DNA of 64,000 nt, from NCBI GenBank assembly GCA_039654915.1, contig CM077594.1, positions 48,127,001-48,191,000 of the forward strand. The letters run 5' to 3'. Positions 24,214-36,359 of this stretch are shown piece after piece. This DNA is from Aquilaria yunnanensis. Lineage: Eukaryota > Streptophyta > Magnoliopsida > Malvales > Thymelaeaceae. The translations under genes were made by a program, and so were the position numbers. Position 1 is the stretch's first letter; the number at the start of each line of letters is the position of its first letter. The notes beneath the pieces were generated by a model, which worked only from the letters and a program-made list of their open reading frames with translations, made no database searches and was not told the origin of the DNA.

Positions 24214-24227
24214 ATACTCCCCCTCTT
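24214..24227 (-). other. LARD-B polypurine tract
   Basis: The minus strand reads AAGAGGGGGAGTAT directly before the 3' LTR start TGTCATACCC. It confirms minus-strand orientation. Confidence 0.8.
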
Positions 24228-27200
24228 AATAAATTTGGCCCTCCAAATTTCCTAGGAGTCCAAAATCATCCTGCTCAGGTAGCCTGTTTAATACCAGAAC
24301 ACTGGTGGCATACCTTTCTGTCAAGCAGCCTCTTCCACTGGCCATATAAGTACTCATCTCCCCTTTTTGTTTCAACTCTCTCTGTCAACTCCAGATTATA
24401 AACTGGATAGCTCTCCTCATAAGGTCTTACTTGCCTTGATCCACAAGTCATAGCTTTTTTCCTTTTTTTTTTCACAACTCAGCCCATCCCATTAGTGAAT
24501 AACTGACACTTCTCAGGGTCTGGTAAAACCAGTAGTGGGCTGCAGTCAATTTCTTCACAAGTCCCTCACACTGAGGTTGCTTCCATTCCAAGATATCTTC
24601 ATCTGCTCGAGATCAATAGCTTAACTATGCTCATTGATCAACTGTCCGAGGATTTCAATTTTCCTTAGCCCAGATTTGGCACTTAGCTTGCCATACAACC
24701 GCTATTCCTTTTCAGGCTGGGCACCACTCTTGGGTGCTCCTTATGGGCTTTTTCATCCTTTTAGCACACTAATACGTCATCATTAGTAAGCCCAAATGGC
24801 ATCACCATGTACTCAAAGCAACCGCTTCTGGTCCTGCACACTAACTTTAGGACCTTTTCTTCCTCGATTCTCAGCTGGAAAAATATCCAGGTTCGAGGTT
24901 TACCTTCCTCCTTTACAAAAGTATAGATGCTTTCCAGGTAGATGTTCCTGGTTAATGAGTTCTCAAGCTTTATTTTAATGGGTTCTGACTTAGTCTTTGT
25001 CCTCCTTTGTATTAAATTGCCCTCGATACTTACTTAACTTCAGCTTCTTTTCATCCTTAGGCAATCACCTTCTTCATGAACATAGGTTTTGTGCTTCAGC
25101 ACCCTTAAATGATCCTCTGGGACTAACCCAGGAAAATTTCCATCATCAATGTCATTCCTTCCTGTCTTCCCCTGCTTGGTCCTAGTTCTTGTAGTCCGTC
25201 ATTTGGTTCATTAGCCAAACTACGCTCATTCTGAGCTACCTGCCTTTGGGCAGTTTCATCAGGTATCACCGACCTGGCATTTGGCTCTCTAGCCAAACCA
25301 TGCTCACTTTGAGCTACCCGCCTCTCTGGTTCATTCCCACCATTGCCATTTCTGGGGTGGCAACAGTATTATCTGTCATCAATTCATTTCTGGTATTTCT
25401 AACCAGGCGCACTTCAGTGCATATTTCTGTCATTCATCATTTCATTCTTCTGACTAACTTGGCAGTTTCCATAGACAATAATGCACTAGTATCAATTTAA
25501 AACTGATAATTCATAACTGCCAAATGAAATGTTACCTGTCAGAGTTCTTCTAACTCAATCCTGACCTGGTCTATTTCTTCATCAGTATCTTCAGCTCTCT
25601 GCCTTCATGGTCCTCTTGTGCCTTTCTTGATGTCTCAATCTGGAATACTCTTCCAGTATCCTCAATTTTCCTTTCCCTGCTCCAGGTATCTCTCAGTATG
25701 CCTGGTGGGGGCATAGCTAGCCTCTTTATGAAAATTCCAGTCTCTTCAATGAAGATGGGGCATGTCTTGCCCTTTATGGCAATTGCCCTGTATCATTAAC
25801 CTCTTGGGGTCTTTATCTTTCTTTCTTGGCAAGTCACTGCCTTACCCAGTGATTCAACACTTTGGGTACAGTACTCAATACAACTCTCCACGAATCTGTA
25901 GCATGGCTTATTGCCATGGAATCTTCCTTGAGTCTCTCAGGGAAGGTTGTAGCGAGCTCAAAAAGACAGCTACCTTCTCTGTTGTTTTGCTTTTCTTGGC
26001 TAGTGTGCCAAGCTTTGACCATCCATTTTTTTTTTTTGATACTTTTCTTCTTCCTTTTCTTACTTTTTCTTAGCTCATATGCCAAGCTTTTGCTTTCTCT
26101 GCTTAGCTGGCTTTTACATCTTGCTACTCTTTCCAGATCCATTATGGCTTGTTTCTGGAATTGTTGCTCCAGGGCCATGGTCTTTGAAGTAACTTCTTAG
26201 GTCTAGGTATTCTCTACCTAAAGCCACTGAATCTCTGCTCAAGCTCTAATGTTGAGAGCTACCTCAGCTCAAACAGGTAAACTCAACCTGCTTCTGTCTC
26301 TGGATCACGATCACATCAAAAGATAGGAGGTTTTAGTGCCAGGAATTCACTCCATCTGGCCCTCCTTAAGTTCATTCTTTCTGTGCTTTCCCTTTCGGGC
26401 TCATCTCTGCTACCAGGTGTATTCCTGGTTTGATCCTTGAACACCTGCTCCAATGCCAGGATATTCTGCATCATAGCATAGTAGCCCTTGGCTCTACTGC
26501 TTCTGAGAATCTATCTCAGCTTTGATTTCAGGCATCTCAAAGTTCCTTTTATTTACAGCTGCTCCTGCTTCTCATACTGTGGAGCATATTTGATTACTGA
26601 ATCTTTGCTGGAGCATATTTGATTATTGAATCTCTCCTGGATCCAACTATTTGTAACCTGGCGTTTGGCTTTTGGGCCAAACTAGGTTCATTGGCCTCTG
26701 TCTCTGAACTTTCTTCTTTCATCATCATCAATTTCTATTGGCTTGGTCTTGTAGCACATATTCTCTTTCTAGTCTTCTTTTCATTTCTGACTCTCTTCAC
26801 TGCCCAGCAGTTCTGGGATTTATACCTGACTTCTCGTCATGGTCTGAATGCTCGATGGTTGGCATGTACTCCTACATTGCTTCCAATTTTGCCTCCGGGT
26901 ATCAAGACCCATTTATGTTTGGCCTCATGGCTCAGCTTTCCCACTGGGTATCAAGACCCAGAAATTAAGGGCTCAGTTCTTCCCCTGGGTATTAAGACCC
27001 AGTAATACTTGGCTAAATGGCTCAACAGCTCTGACTTGGACCTCTGGCACAAAGCCAGGACACCCCTTCCTATCAGAGGAAGTTTCATTTTCATTATGGG
27101 CCTCCTCATTACCTGGTTCTCATCCTGTTCACAACAACAAAGCAAAGCACAATACACATATATGCTCAATAATTCATAAGTGACTCAACCTAGTGGACTT

Positions 27201-27289
27201 AACCTATGTGGGAACAAGTCTATACTATAGCAGTCAATGACCAGAACACTGGTCCTTTCAAACAAAACATGCTGTCACACAATAAACAT
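24228..27289 (-). other. LARD-B internal region (non-coding)
   Basis: About 3 kb without recognisable retroelement domains. The longest minus frame (25834-26178, 114 residues, basic and lysine-rich) has no motif I know and may be a decayed gag. Hairpin-forming repeats occur: TTTGG-x-GCCAAA units at 25201-25242 and 25279-25320, and three TGGGTATCAAGACCCA-type units at 26896-26911, 26945-26960 and 26986-27001. Confidence 0.7.
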
Positions 27290-27301
27290 GCTCTGATACC
27301 A
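27290..27301 (-). other. LARD-B primer-binding site (initiator-Met tRNA)
   Basis: The minus strand reads TGGTATCAGAGC, a perfect 12-base match to the plant initiator-Met binding consensus, four bases inside the 5' LTR. Confidence 0.92.
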
Positions 27302-27305
27302 CTTC

Positions 27306-30300
27306 TGTCACGCCCCGTACTGCCCCTGGCCCATCTGGGCCCAATTATCAAAGCTTGCAGCGGAAGTTATTCACATTTGAGGGGGCTTTATTTAATACTA
27401 CGAGCACCTACGGCGTGAGAGTCCAGGATCTAATCTGGTTCTAGCTTGATTGATTATTTACCTTCAATATGTTTCAGGGTGCTCTTTAAGGTCAAGCTAG
27501 CACCTATGCGGAATTTTAGTGTTCCAATTATGAGCTTTCTCAACTTAACAGATTTTCATGCACATAATGCCCTTAGATGCCATCTTATCAAATCAGCGAC
27601 CAACTCCATACAAATCTAGGTTCACTGGAGATCCTTCCTTAGGTACACATATTCAGCCAATCAATCTTGCAATTCAAGCAAAACAATCACTTAGTCCAGT
27701 AAGTGCATAGAATGTGTGCCCATCAAGTGTACTAGTCCAATGCATGGCAACAAAGAAGCCCATCTCTTTTTCAAGTTTGAAAACACATTTGTATATCCAT
27801 GAGCATCTGCCAAGTCTAGCACACATAACCTGAATATCCATCATGGCATTATTCATCATAGTCATCCATCCAAGGCAAAGTTCATCATCATAAGTCAACC
27901 AGAACTATGCCTATCCATAGCACAGCAAACAAGCATCACCTACTTGGAAAACATACCAAGGAATGCTTTATGTCTAAGTTTATCTGGGTTCAAGTTTTAC
28001 AGACCAAGTTTTCATGTCTACTTAATCTGTAACTCAAATAGACATGGAATACAATCCACCTTATAGACCTTGTTCCCACAACTTCTAGACTCCATATCCT
28101 GCACAGGTAAGTCCACAACATTAGCTTGTTCCACAAGCAATCTATACCACACAAGTCACTTTGAGCATATGATTTTACTGAGCATCACTATACACATACC
28201 CAACCTTTTAGTGTATCGTAACGAGTACTCTGGTACTCCTCGCTTGATCTATCAAGCCATCCATTTCCTGAAAAATGTTTAGCAGGGCGGGTGAGTTATA
28301 AAACTCAATAAGAATCCCGGCGTGAGGTAGGTATCTCATGACTTTCATAGTCATATCCGGCTTTTAAAGCCAAAGTGTGCCAAGAACGTAATGGCATTTT
28401 CCATATTCCTGCAAAGGAAAACACTAAAACAAGAAAACACACGGTATGGCATGATAGCAATAATAATAATAATAATCAGGGTCAGCATGCACAAACAATT
28501 TCAGAGAAGCACACAACTCAACGCACACACCACTGTTCCTCGTAACCTGTGGGCATCGCAAGCATTCGCATTTGCATAACCATTTCCGGTCGACCATTTT
28601 TCTTATCTTATCTGAGCTCATTATCTTGGGACCGAGTTGGCCAAACTCGATACCAAGACCCAAATGCTTGCTATTCTACTCATGAGTATACCATCGTTGC
28701 CGAAGCAACACCACCTCGCCCAGTACGCACTTATGTGCCCAATTATCCATAGTTGCCGAAGCAACGATCCTCGTCCAATACGCACTTATGTGCCCAATTA
28801 TTAAACTAAGAAAGTACATGAGACCTCACAAAAGTAACAACCACGTAGCCCTGACATGCACACCTATGGTCACTTGGTGCTTTGACCATCACATAGGGGC
28901 ACTAATACTCACACTGAAAGGACATGGAAAATATACCATGGAGAGTGAGTATTGGGATTCTTACCACCATTTGTATAACCTTTTTGCTCATTGTCTTTGC
29001 CTTGCTTTGCTTTGTTTGTTGTTGTAACTTTGCCCTTGCCTTAATGGACCTATAAAGCCCAATACACTAGCAAGTTAATTTCTTACTTTTCATTAACCAT
29101 GAGAACCATAATTTACCAAGGACTCTTGGTTTAACTTACTCAACCTTACTTAAAGAGGAAAGGCCCCATAATTACCCTTCTTGGTTAAAGTCCAATTCCA
29201 ATTGTAGCCAATGTTGGCATTATAGCCAAGATGGCCAATGTAGCCATTGTTGCCAATTTAGCCCAAGTTTGCCTATGTAGCCCATGTAGTGAATTGTAGC
29301 CCATTTTCGCCTTGCTGTGAATTGAGGCCCAACTTGGCCTTTTCTGAAAGTGTAGGCCCAATTGGCCTTTTCTGGAAGTTTAGGCCCAATTGGCCTTTTC
29401 TGGAATCTTGGCCCAACTTGGGCTTTCCAGGAACTCAGGCCCACTTGGCCTTCTATGGAACCCAGGCCCACTTGGCCTGTTCTGGAACTCAGGCCCAACT
29501 GGCCTTTTATTAACTCAGGCCCACTTGGCCTTTTAATTCCTCAGGCCCACTTGGCCTTTTATCTTCTCAAGCCCACTTGGCCTTTTAATTCTCTTCTGGA
29601 CTTGGGCCTATATTAACCTTTTCAGGATTTAGCCCAATTCAGCCTTTAGGCCCAATATACATCTTCAGGACTTGGGCCTATATTAACCTTTTCAGGATTT
29701 AGCCCAAGTGTTGAGTCAAAGTAGCCCACTTGCCAATAATGCCATTATGGTCCATTTGGCCAATATTACTCAAAACTCTGGGTTTTCCACTCAAGCACCT
29801 CAAGAACAATTGTTGACAGAATTGTCCTTGAATTCTTCTTTTCCACTTTAGTCCCAAATTTTCCTTGTGAACACTTTTGCCACCAAATTACTTGGTTAAC
29901 ACACATCCGCCAAAAATTGGCACCATGGCCGAATGCATGCTTCATTTCTTCTTTGTGATTTTTGCTTGTACAAGTCATCTAGGACTCAAAATATGCCAAG
30001 AACACTTGGCTCCACATGGCTAACATGCCAAGAGATTAAAATCAACATATGGCCGAATCTTTCAAGCTTGATTTTTTGCTCATAAAACTTCTACACATGG
30101 CTAACATGCCAAGATATTAAAATCAACATATGGCCGAATCTTTCAAGCTTGATTTTTGCTCATAAATCTTCTCTTTTTGCATCCAACTTTTGGCCATCAA
30201 CATGCACACTCACAAGAACATCTTCACTACCAAGAACACATGGTTTCAAGCTTGCATGCCAAAAATACCCATTTGGCCGAATATACTCCTTGCTTTTCTT

Positions 30301-31947
30301 TGCATCTTTTGTTTGTTTCTTTGCTTGGAAAGGCTATACAAGCCTCAAGGCACCAAGAACACTTGGTTTCAAGCCTCAAAATACCATGGACATTCATGGC
30401 CGAATCTTCATCCTTGCTTTTCTTGGAGTTCTCCTCCATTTCCTTGCTTTTGATGGCTTAAAAGTGCCATGCATGCCTTGAACTCTCAAGTTGAGTCCAA
30501 GAGCACTATGATTCCTCCATGGCCGAATCTTCAAGAGTTTTTCCTTGCAAAAATCCAGCAAATACAAAGCATTAAAAAGTAATATCTAGCTCAAAACACA
30601 AGAAATTAACAATGAAAACATGATTCACTTACAACCTTGTTTATGGCTGAATCTTGAGCTTGTTCTTCCTTGATGTTTTCCTTGTTTTTCTTGCTCCTCA
30701 TGGCTTAGAAATGCCATGCATGTTCATGAGCTCATGTGTGAAGCTCAAGAACAATAAGTTCCTCCATGGCCGAAAATTCAAGAGCTTGTTTCTTGATGTT
30801 CTTCTTCACTTCCTTGCTTCTCATGGCTTAGAAATGCCAAGCATGCTCATGAGCTCTTGAGATGAGCTCAAGAACACCATTTTCTCACCATGGCCGAATA
30901 TTCACAAGCATTTTTCCATGGGTTTTTCTTGACATCTCTCTTTGATTTTGGTCTAGATGTGTTTAGGAGGTTGAAAGCTTCATGGAAATGTGTTTGCATG
31001 TGGGAGAAGCTTGGATTTTGGTCATGGCCGAATTTGTTGAGGGAGGAAGAAGATGATGAACTTGGAAGAACACCATGGCTGGTTTTAGAGAGAAGGGAGA
31101 GCAAATGAGAGCACTTGGTGCTAGAGAGAGAGAGAATTAAGTGTTTGAATGGTAAAACAAGAGCATGGCCGAATTTAGTGCTTCCAATTAGAAGAAATGC
31201 AAGCCAAATGCATGTGAAATGCATATTTGGAAGCAATGGCCGGCCATTCAATTTCAAAGTTGTGGGAGAATGGTCAAATGGCAATTAAACAATTCATTAG
31301 ACAAATGTGAGTGGGGGGAATAGTTTAATGGGGTATCTTGGAGCCATTAAACAATAATAGACAAAGGATAATGGAGTTTGTAGTGGAGGAATTAATTTAA
31401 TGGGTAATAAACAAATATGAGTGGAGCAAATAAACAATGATAGTGGAGCATAAGTGGGAGACAAGCATGTGATGGGCAAATAATTAATATGTGAGTGGGA
31501 GACATGGGTGGCCAAACAATAATAGTTTAATGGGAAGTGGGAGACAAGAATAGTGGAGGAATAAAATAAATGATGAGTGGAATGTGTAGTAGGCCAAATT
31601 TAAATTGGTAACATGGGGTGGCTGCTCATGCATATATTTTTCATGCAAAATGGCCAAATTACTTACTTGGTCCTCCATCTTTCTCCAACTTTGCAATTGA
31701 GTCCTTCCACCCAACTTTTCTTTGTGCAATTGAGTCCCTCAATTTCAATTTCCACCAATATCATCATCACAACTCTTGGCCTAAGCCAAGCATAATCCTT
31801 GGAGTGTCCAACACTCATTAATGCCCATTCCTTAATAAATTCCAAGTCTCCAAAATTTTTTTGCCAAGTTTCCAAATTTGGAAACTTTTTCTGTCTTTAC
31901 TCCACTTAACCCGGGACTTAGTCATTTAGTCCTTTCCGGGTATGACA
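27306..31947 (-). repeat. LARD-B 5' LTR
   Basis: An exact-length (4642 bp) and nearly identical copy of 19572-24213. The offset is a constant 7734 bases at every difference I checked, so there is no indel between the copies. Confidence 0.95.
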
Positions 31948-32493
31948 GATATCACTCCCGTTACATAGGAGGGACAAATCCCATCTTGATCATACAAATC
32001 CCTCCGCATGATATGTGACATACCCAATGACCTCCTTCAAGTTCACTCAGTTACGAGCAACAAAGGAAAGTATCAAAGTATGTGACTCACATGTAGGGAA
32101 CCTTGATGATCTTAGGTCGAAGGACTACATATACCATGATCACTATGAGAATCACTTATGACACTCATATAACGATCCATGAAGTGTTCTCATGGTGGGT
32201 CGGTCCAGTACACAAGTTCTCCAACTTGTACCCATATGTAGGCTACATATCTCATATTAGTCTCCACATATGCTAGTCATTATGTATTATTGCAACCCGC
32301 TCCACAATAATAGTAGACTAGGGACGTTTAAGAATATCATTATTCTAGGGTTACAATTATGTTTATTATGTTACGCAGAAACAAAACAACAAACAAAATT
32401 GCTGGATTAATGCCTCAATAAAATATCATGACTCAATGTACAAAAATACAATCATCTCATGATTGGCTTTTTGGGCACAACACTAACACTTTC

Positions 32494-32967
32494 TAGGCGT
32501 AGGGAACAGGTAGCCGTCTGTAGGCTCCTGGTTTTGTGGTTGAGATGGGACTTGGACGGCGTCAGTGCGTCAAGTCACCGTTTCAAGCGGCGTGTGGGTT
32601 TCCTGTTAGAGGCTCCTTAAATGCTCATGCCGTACTCCCGAGGCCCTTTGGGCGAGGTCGCCCCTTTGGGACGGACGCCCTTCCTCGGGAATCATGTTGG
32701 TGGCTCGGGGAGTTATGCCTTCGGGGGAATCTCTCCTGCTTTGAGTAGCTGGCTCTTTGCTCTCGAAGACGATATGTTCGGTTTCCCGAGGTAGCCGGCA
32801 ACACATTTAAATAATTCTGGCGTTTTAGTCAAAGTGCTTACTTTGTCGTGCTCGACTCCACTTCTGCCGAGGTCGTTGGCAATGCTTATTTCTAAGCTAC
32901 ATCAGGCTCCCCAGACGGCCCTTCGGGGAAGCGCGTACTGGAAGAGGTGAAAGGCCTTCAGCTATCA
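32494..32967 (-). repeat. Tat 1 3' LTR, second segment
   Basis: It continues the Tat LTR after the Z insertion, matching about 42202-42686 and ending CAGCTATCA. A short direct duplication present in the other LTR (AAATGCTCATT twice near 42325-42345) is single here. Confidence 0.92.
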
Positions 32968-32980
32968 CAAGCCCCCCTCG
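32968..32980 (-). other. Tat 1 polypurine tract
   Basis: The minus strand reads CGAGGGGGGCTTG directly before the LTR start TGATAGC. Confidence 0.8.
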
Positions 32981-33387
32981 AAAAAGCTGAAGTGGAAACT
33001 TCGGTTTGTTCGCTCTCTGAGGGTTCCTCTTTGAGCCTTAAGCGTAGTGCTTTTTTTTGAAGACAGACCTTTCGTCCGAGGACGCAAGCTTTTCTTTCAC
33101 AGCCTGTCTATTGGCGTCTCTGAAGTGACCTGCTTTCCAGCTTTTTAGGTCCGCGCCACGTCATGTGCCAGGAATAGGTGTGTCAGTCTGGAACGACGCG
33201 CCTGAGGTTGAAGGGTGTCGGGACACGCATCCCCTTTTTGGCTCGATGGCTGACACGTGGCACTCAGTCATTGGTGGGGATTGTGCTGTAATATCAAGCG
33301 TGCCTTTTTAGGCGCGAAGGAGCAGTTATGGCGACGTTTCGCCTTCGCCCAGCACTTAAGACGCCGGTTCGCCTACCTCCCTCGGCC
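32981..33387. other. Spacer between the Tat 1 3' LTR and the antisense promoter
   Basis: No reading frame with recognisable content. It would be the upstream promoter region of the antisense gene and the 3' untranslated end of the sense transcript. Confidence 0.5.
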
Positions 33388-33396
33388 TATATATAT
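33388..33396 (+). promoter_or_regulatory. TATA box of the Tat 1 antisense gene
   Basis: TATATATAT after a GC-rich stretch (CCTCGGCC), about 240 bases before the ATG at 33631. A pyrimidine-rich start region (CACTCTATCACTTTTTCTC) follows at the expected distance. Confidence 0.55.
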
Positions 33397-34462
33397 GCTC
33401 ACTCTATCACTTTTTCTCTTTTGCTTTTACTTTTGCTCTGGTTTTCCTTCTGCTTTTTTACGTCGGTTCTTTCACCTGAGCTTTTTTCCGACCACCTTTC
33501 ACGACGGCGTCTTTACATACAGATTTTGGCAAGCGTTTTGGTGGGTTTTGATTTCCAGAACTTTTTGTTCTTCTCAAAGTTTTTCCAAAGTTCGCTGTTT
33601 CCTTTTTCTAAACTTGCTTTTCAGCCCAAGATGCCTATTCCTGAGAGTTGGCAACCGCTCTTGTCCCACCCTTGCTGCACCACTCCTAAAAACTTAGCAA
33701 GGTGGAAGGAGAAATTTTTCCTTCCCTCGTACGCTGTTACGAGGTTGCCACGTCCTGACCACTATAGCTTTTCAAACCATAGCAACGATGTTACCGTTTT
33801 CCGAGCTCAGCTGAAAGCCGGACTTCGGTACCCCCCTCCGGAGTTGATTTGCGAGTTTTGCAGATTTCATGGCATTGCCGTAAATCAACTACCTCTGAAC
33901 TCGTACTGCTATTTCAACGCCTTCCTCTGTATGTGTGGCGTTTTCAAAATAAAGCCCCACTATGTTGTTTTTATGCAGTACTACAAGCTCTATGTGGTTC
34001 CGAAGGGTGGCTTCTACTTCATGCTACCTCGGGGATCCGGGAGCAAAAAGTACATGTTCACCTTAGCCACCAAGGACAGCTAGCGAGGGTGGCAAAAAAA
34101 GTTTTTCTTTCTGAAGATGGAGGAGGCCTGGTCGCATGTTCCGACCAAGTGGGCTCAGGGAAGGCTGGAGGACGACATCGTAGATCCGAAGATGTTGCTG
34201 ACCCCAAAGTTGGCTCCTATATTCGCGGATTTCGACCGTCGTATTCGAGCCGTCGCTGACTGGGGTCCTGAGGTCTCTTCGCGCTCTCTTTACCCCTTCC
34301 CCATTAACTGGAGGTTGATGACCGACGAGGTCCTTCGGGAGCTCAAGGTGGTAAAGGAGCACGAGACGAACCTCGAGATGCCAGCTTCTGCCATTGCTGG
34401 GAAGGATTCCTGGCTTGTGCAACTCCGTCGGGAGGAAGTTTCTTTCGAGACCTTTTTTGAGC

Positions 34463-34533
34463 GTGAGTTATTTTCTAGTCTCTTTGTTATAACTTCATTT
34501 TGCACTCACACTGATGTCTTCCTTCTTTTTCAG
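34463..34533 (+). other. Predicted intron 1 of the antisense gene
   Basis: 71 bp, GTGAGT at the 5' end and TTCTTTTTCAG at the 3' end, T-rich. It removes in-frame stops and joins FFE to MGEDTAAFYKALF in one frame. Confidence 0.7.
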
Positions 34534-34893
34534 AAATGGGCGAGGACACGGCTGCTTTCTACAAAGCCCTTTTCACCGGCCAAGCCGAGAAGGGTGATCC
34601 TACTAAGAAAGCCGTCTCCCAAAGGCGTAAAACAACCGGGGCCGGTCCTTCTTCAGCCAAACGGGCGAGGAAGGCCACTCCCGAGGAGGCTATCGAGGAG
34701 CCAGGAGTTGTTACTATTCCTCAGCCCGAGGTTACTACCGAGGTTCCTCCTCGCAGCCCTACTTCGTCACAGGCTCTTCTAGATGCCGCGGTGGAGTCCC
34801 CTTCCGCTGAAGAACGGCGCAGAATCAAAGGCAAGGGGATCCCTGCCGAGGAGGTTCCGGTTGCCGAGGACGACGTGGTCGAAGTGCCTTCAG

Positions 34894-34974
34894 GTTCATT
34901 TTGTGATGCCTTTTTTCCTTTTTCGGGTTCGTTGGCATCCGGCTGCCTTAATCCAGCTTCATGTGTTATTGCAG
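34894..34974 (+). other. Predicted intron 2 of the antisense gene
   Basis: 81 bp, GTTCAT...TTATTGCAG, T-rich. Its length is a multiple of three with no stop, so the frame stays open if it is retained. It joins EVPS to EEVLTPGW. Confidence 0.6.
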
Positions 34975-35234
34975 AGGAGGTACTCACTCCGGGCTGGGTG
35001 GCCGACCATGCCAAAAGGAGAGCCCTTCGGGACGCCAACATCCCGAAGGGGAAGGTCCCAAAGGAGCCTTTTTGGACATTCACGGAGGACATGAATATGT
35101 ACTCCGGCGATTGCCCACAAATGGCTAAAGAGATCTCTAAAGGGATCCTTACTGAGGCCTCCTTTAGAGCCATTGCCGAGGCCCATCCGGGCGATGACTC
35201 TCTTGCTGCAAAGCTTTCCGAGCACGCCGCCCAG

Positions 35235-35333
35235 GTATACTTCGCGCTCCCCCCTGTTTTTTTTTTTTTTGAATTTTTTCTAAGTGCTTGGTTTTCTCTT
35301 TGTTTTAGTGACCTTGCACTTGCCCTTTTACAG
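35235..35333 (+). other. Predicted intron 3 of the antisense gene
   Basis: 99 bp, GTATAC...CTTTTACAG, with a T14 run. It is also a multiple of three. A nearer acceptor (TTTTAG at 35303-35308) would place TGA in frame, so I prefer the later one. Confidence 0.55.
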
Positions 35334-36359
35334 CTACTGGGATATGCCGGCTTTCTCAGAGTTCGGGTGGCAAGGCAGACGGCGTTCCGAACTCAGGTCT
35401 TAGGTTCTTTAGAGAAAGGTAAGGCCATGTGTTCGGATCTAGCTATCAAGAATTTGGAGCTAACCAATTCTGCGGAGAAGGAAGTTTTCGCTCTTCGGGA
35501 GGAGTTAAAAGAGAAAGAGAAACTATCAAACGACTCCTCCCAGAAAATTTCTGACCTCGGCTCCCAGATAGCGGAGCTGATCTCGGCAAATGAGGCGCAC
35601 CAGAAAGAAAAATCAGAGGCTGAAGACCACCTGACAAAGGCGCTTGCTGAGAAGGCTGCACTACAAGCCGAGGTTGATGCCTTGAAGAAGGAGCCGAAGA
35701 AGAAGAAGATGAAGGCATTGAGGGAGGAGGTCGCTGAGCTTAAAAAAGACCTTCAGGACCTTGGGGTCGAGAAAGACAAATCTGACCAGATGACCAAAGT
35801 TGGTTTTCAGGACGGATTTTGTCTTGTTCATCACCAGGTTCTTCAAAGGTTCCCTGATCTGGACCTTTCTTTCCTGGAGGCCCTAAATATTCCTGAGGGG
35901 CCTCGGTGGTCCTTGTCCAAAATTGAACATCTGAGCCAGCCATCTTCACTCCCTGCGCCGAAGATAGTAGAGAAGAACGCGGGAGCTGGCGGTTCTCAGG
36001 AGGAATCCTTAGTTTTGTTTAGGGTCCTTTGCCTTTTGCTTCTTCTTTTTTGGTCTTCTTCTTTTGGCACTCCTTCTTTTTTGTAAGCAGTTTCAATTTC
36101 AATGAAGAAAACTAGTTCGCTCCAAAGACTTCGTTAAAACTCGTCTGCGCTCAATATGATGACCTTTTTCACGAAGTTCAGCCTTTCGAGGGCTTAAACT
36201 CAAGGATTTTGGCCAAGTCTTTTTGCGAGACTTCGGAAGATGACGCCTTCGCTTGTCTGGTCACCTTTGAGAAATTTGCGCCATTTATGCTTAAGGCAAT
36301 TTTTTGTACTCAGAGAGAATTTTGCTAACTTGTGTAGTACAATTTTCTTTGACGAAATC

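Larger units (their letters stand above)
19572..31947 (-). mobile_element. LARD-B: young non-coding LTR element with 4.6-kb LTRs
   Basis: A 12,376-bp insertion flanked by GATAT (19567-19571 and 31948-31952). Its two LTRs are each exactly 4642 bp and I noticed only three differences between them. The 3092-bp internal region has a primer-binding site and a polypurine tract but no recognisable gag or pol, the definition of a LARD. It must have used enzymes from an autonomous relative. It is the youngest datable insertion here and sits at the deepest level of the nest. Confidence 0.95.
18692..32488 (-). mobile_element. Family-Z solo LTR containing LARD-B
   Basis: The ends TGTTGGGTTTCGGG and AACACTAACA and the duplications CTTTC (18687-18691 and 32489-32493) define it. 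Without LARD-B and its extra GATAT it is 1416 bp, the same length as the Z LTR at 14052. It is nested in the Tat 1 3' LTR. Confidence 0.94.
33631..36086 (+). pseudogene. Antisense gene of Tat 1 (Transposase_28-like protein)
   Basis: Proposed exons: 33631-34462, 34534-34893, 34975-35234 and 35334-36086. The introns start GTGAGT, GTTCAT and GTATAC, end in CAG, and joining keeps the frame. Exon 1 has W-KEKFFLPSYAVTRLP, PPPELICEFCRFHGI and PKGGFYF, resembling the plant PF04195 (putative gypsy-type transposon) family. A single TAG (34081-34083) interrupts it; the frame resumes as RGWQKKFFFLKMEEAW. The middle exons are rich in Pro, Ser and Glu. Exon 4 encodes a long coiled coil (about 35400-35790). 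It lies on the strand opposite pol, with its own TATA box, and its 3' end faces the pol end (gap about 270 bp). Tat-lineage elements are known to carry additional ORFs, some antisense; the function is unknown. The last 25 residues may be untranslated sequence. Confidence 0.75.

Noticed and set aside
25834..26178. 114-residue basic minus-strand frame in LARD-B as a gag gene
   Set aside because: No zinc knuckle, no UBN2 or PF03732 motif, and no supporting frame around it. At most a decayed remnant.
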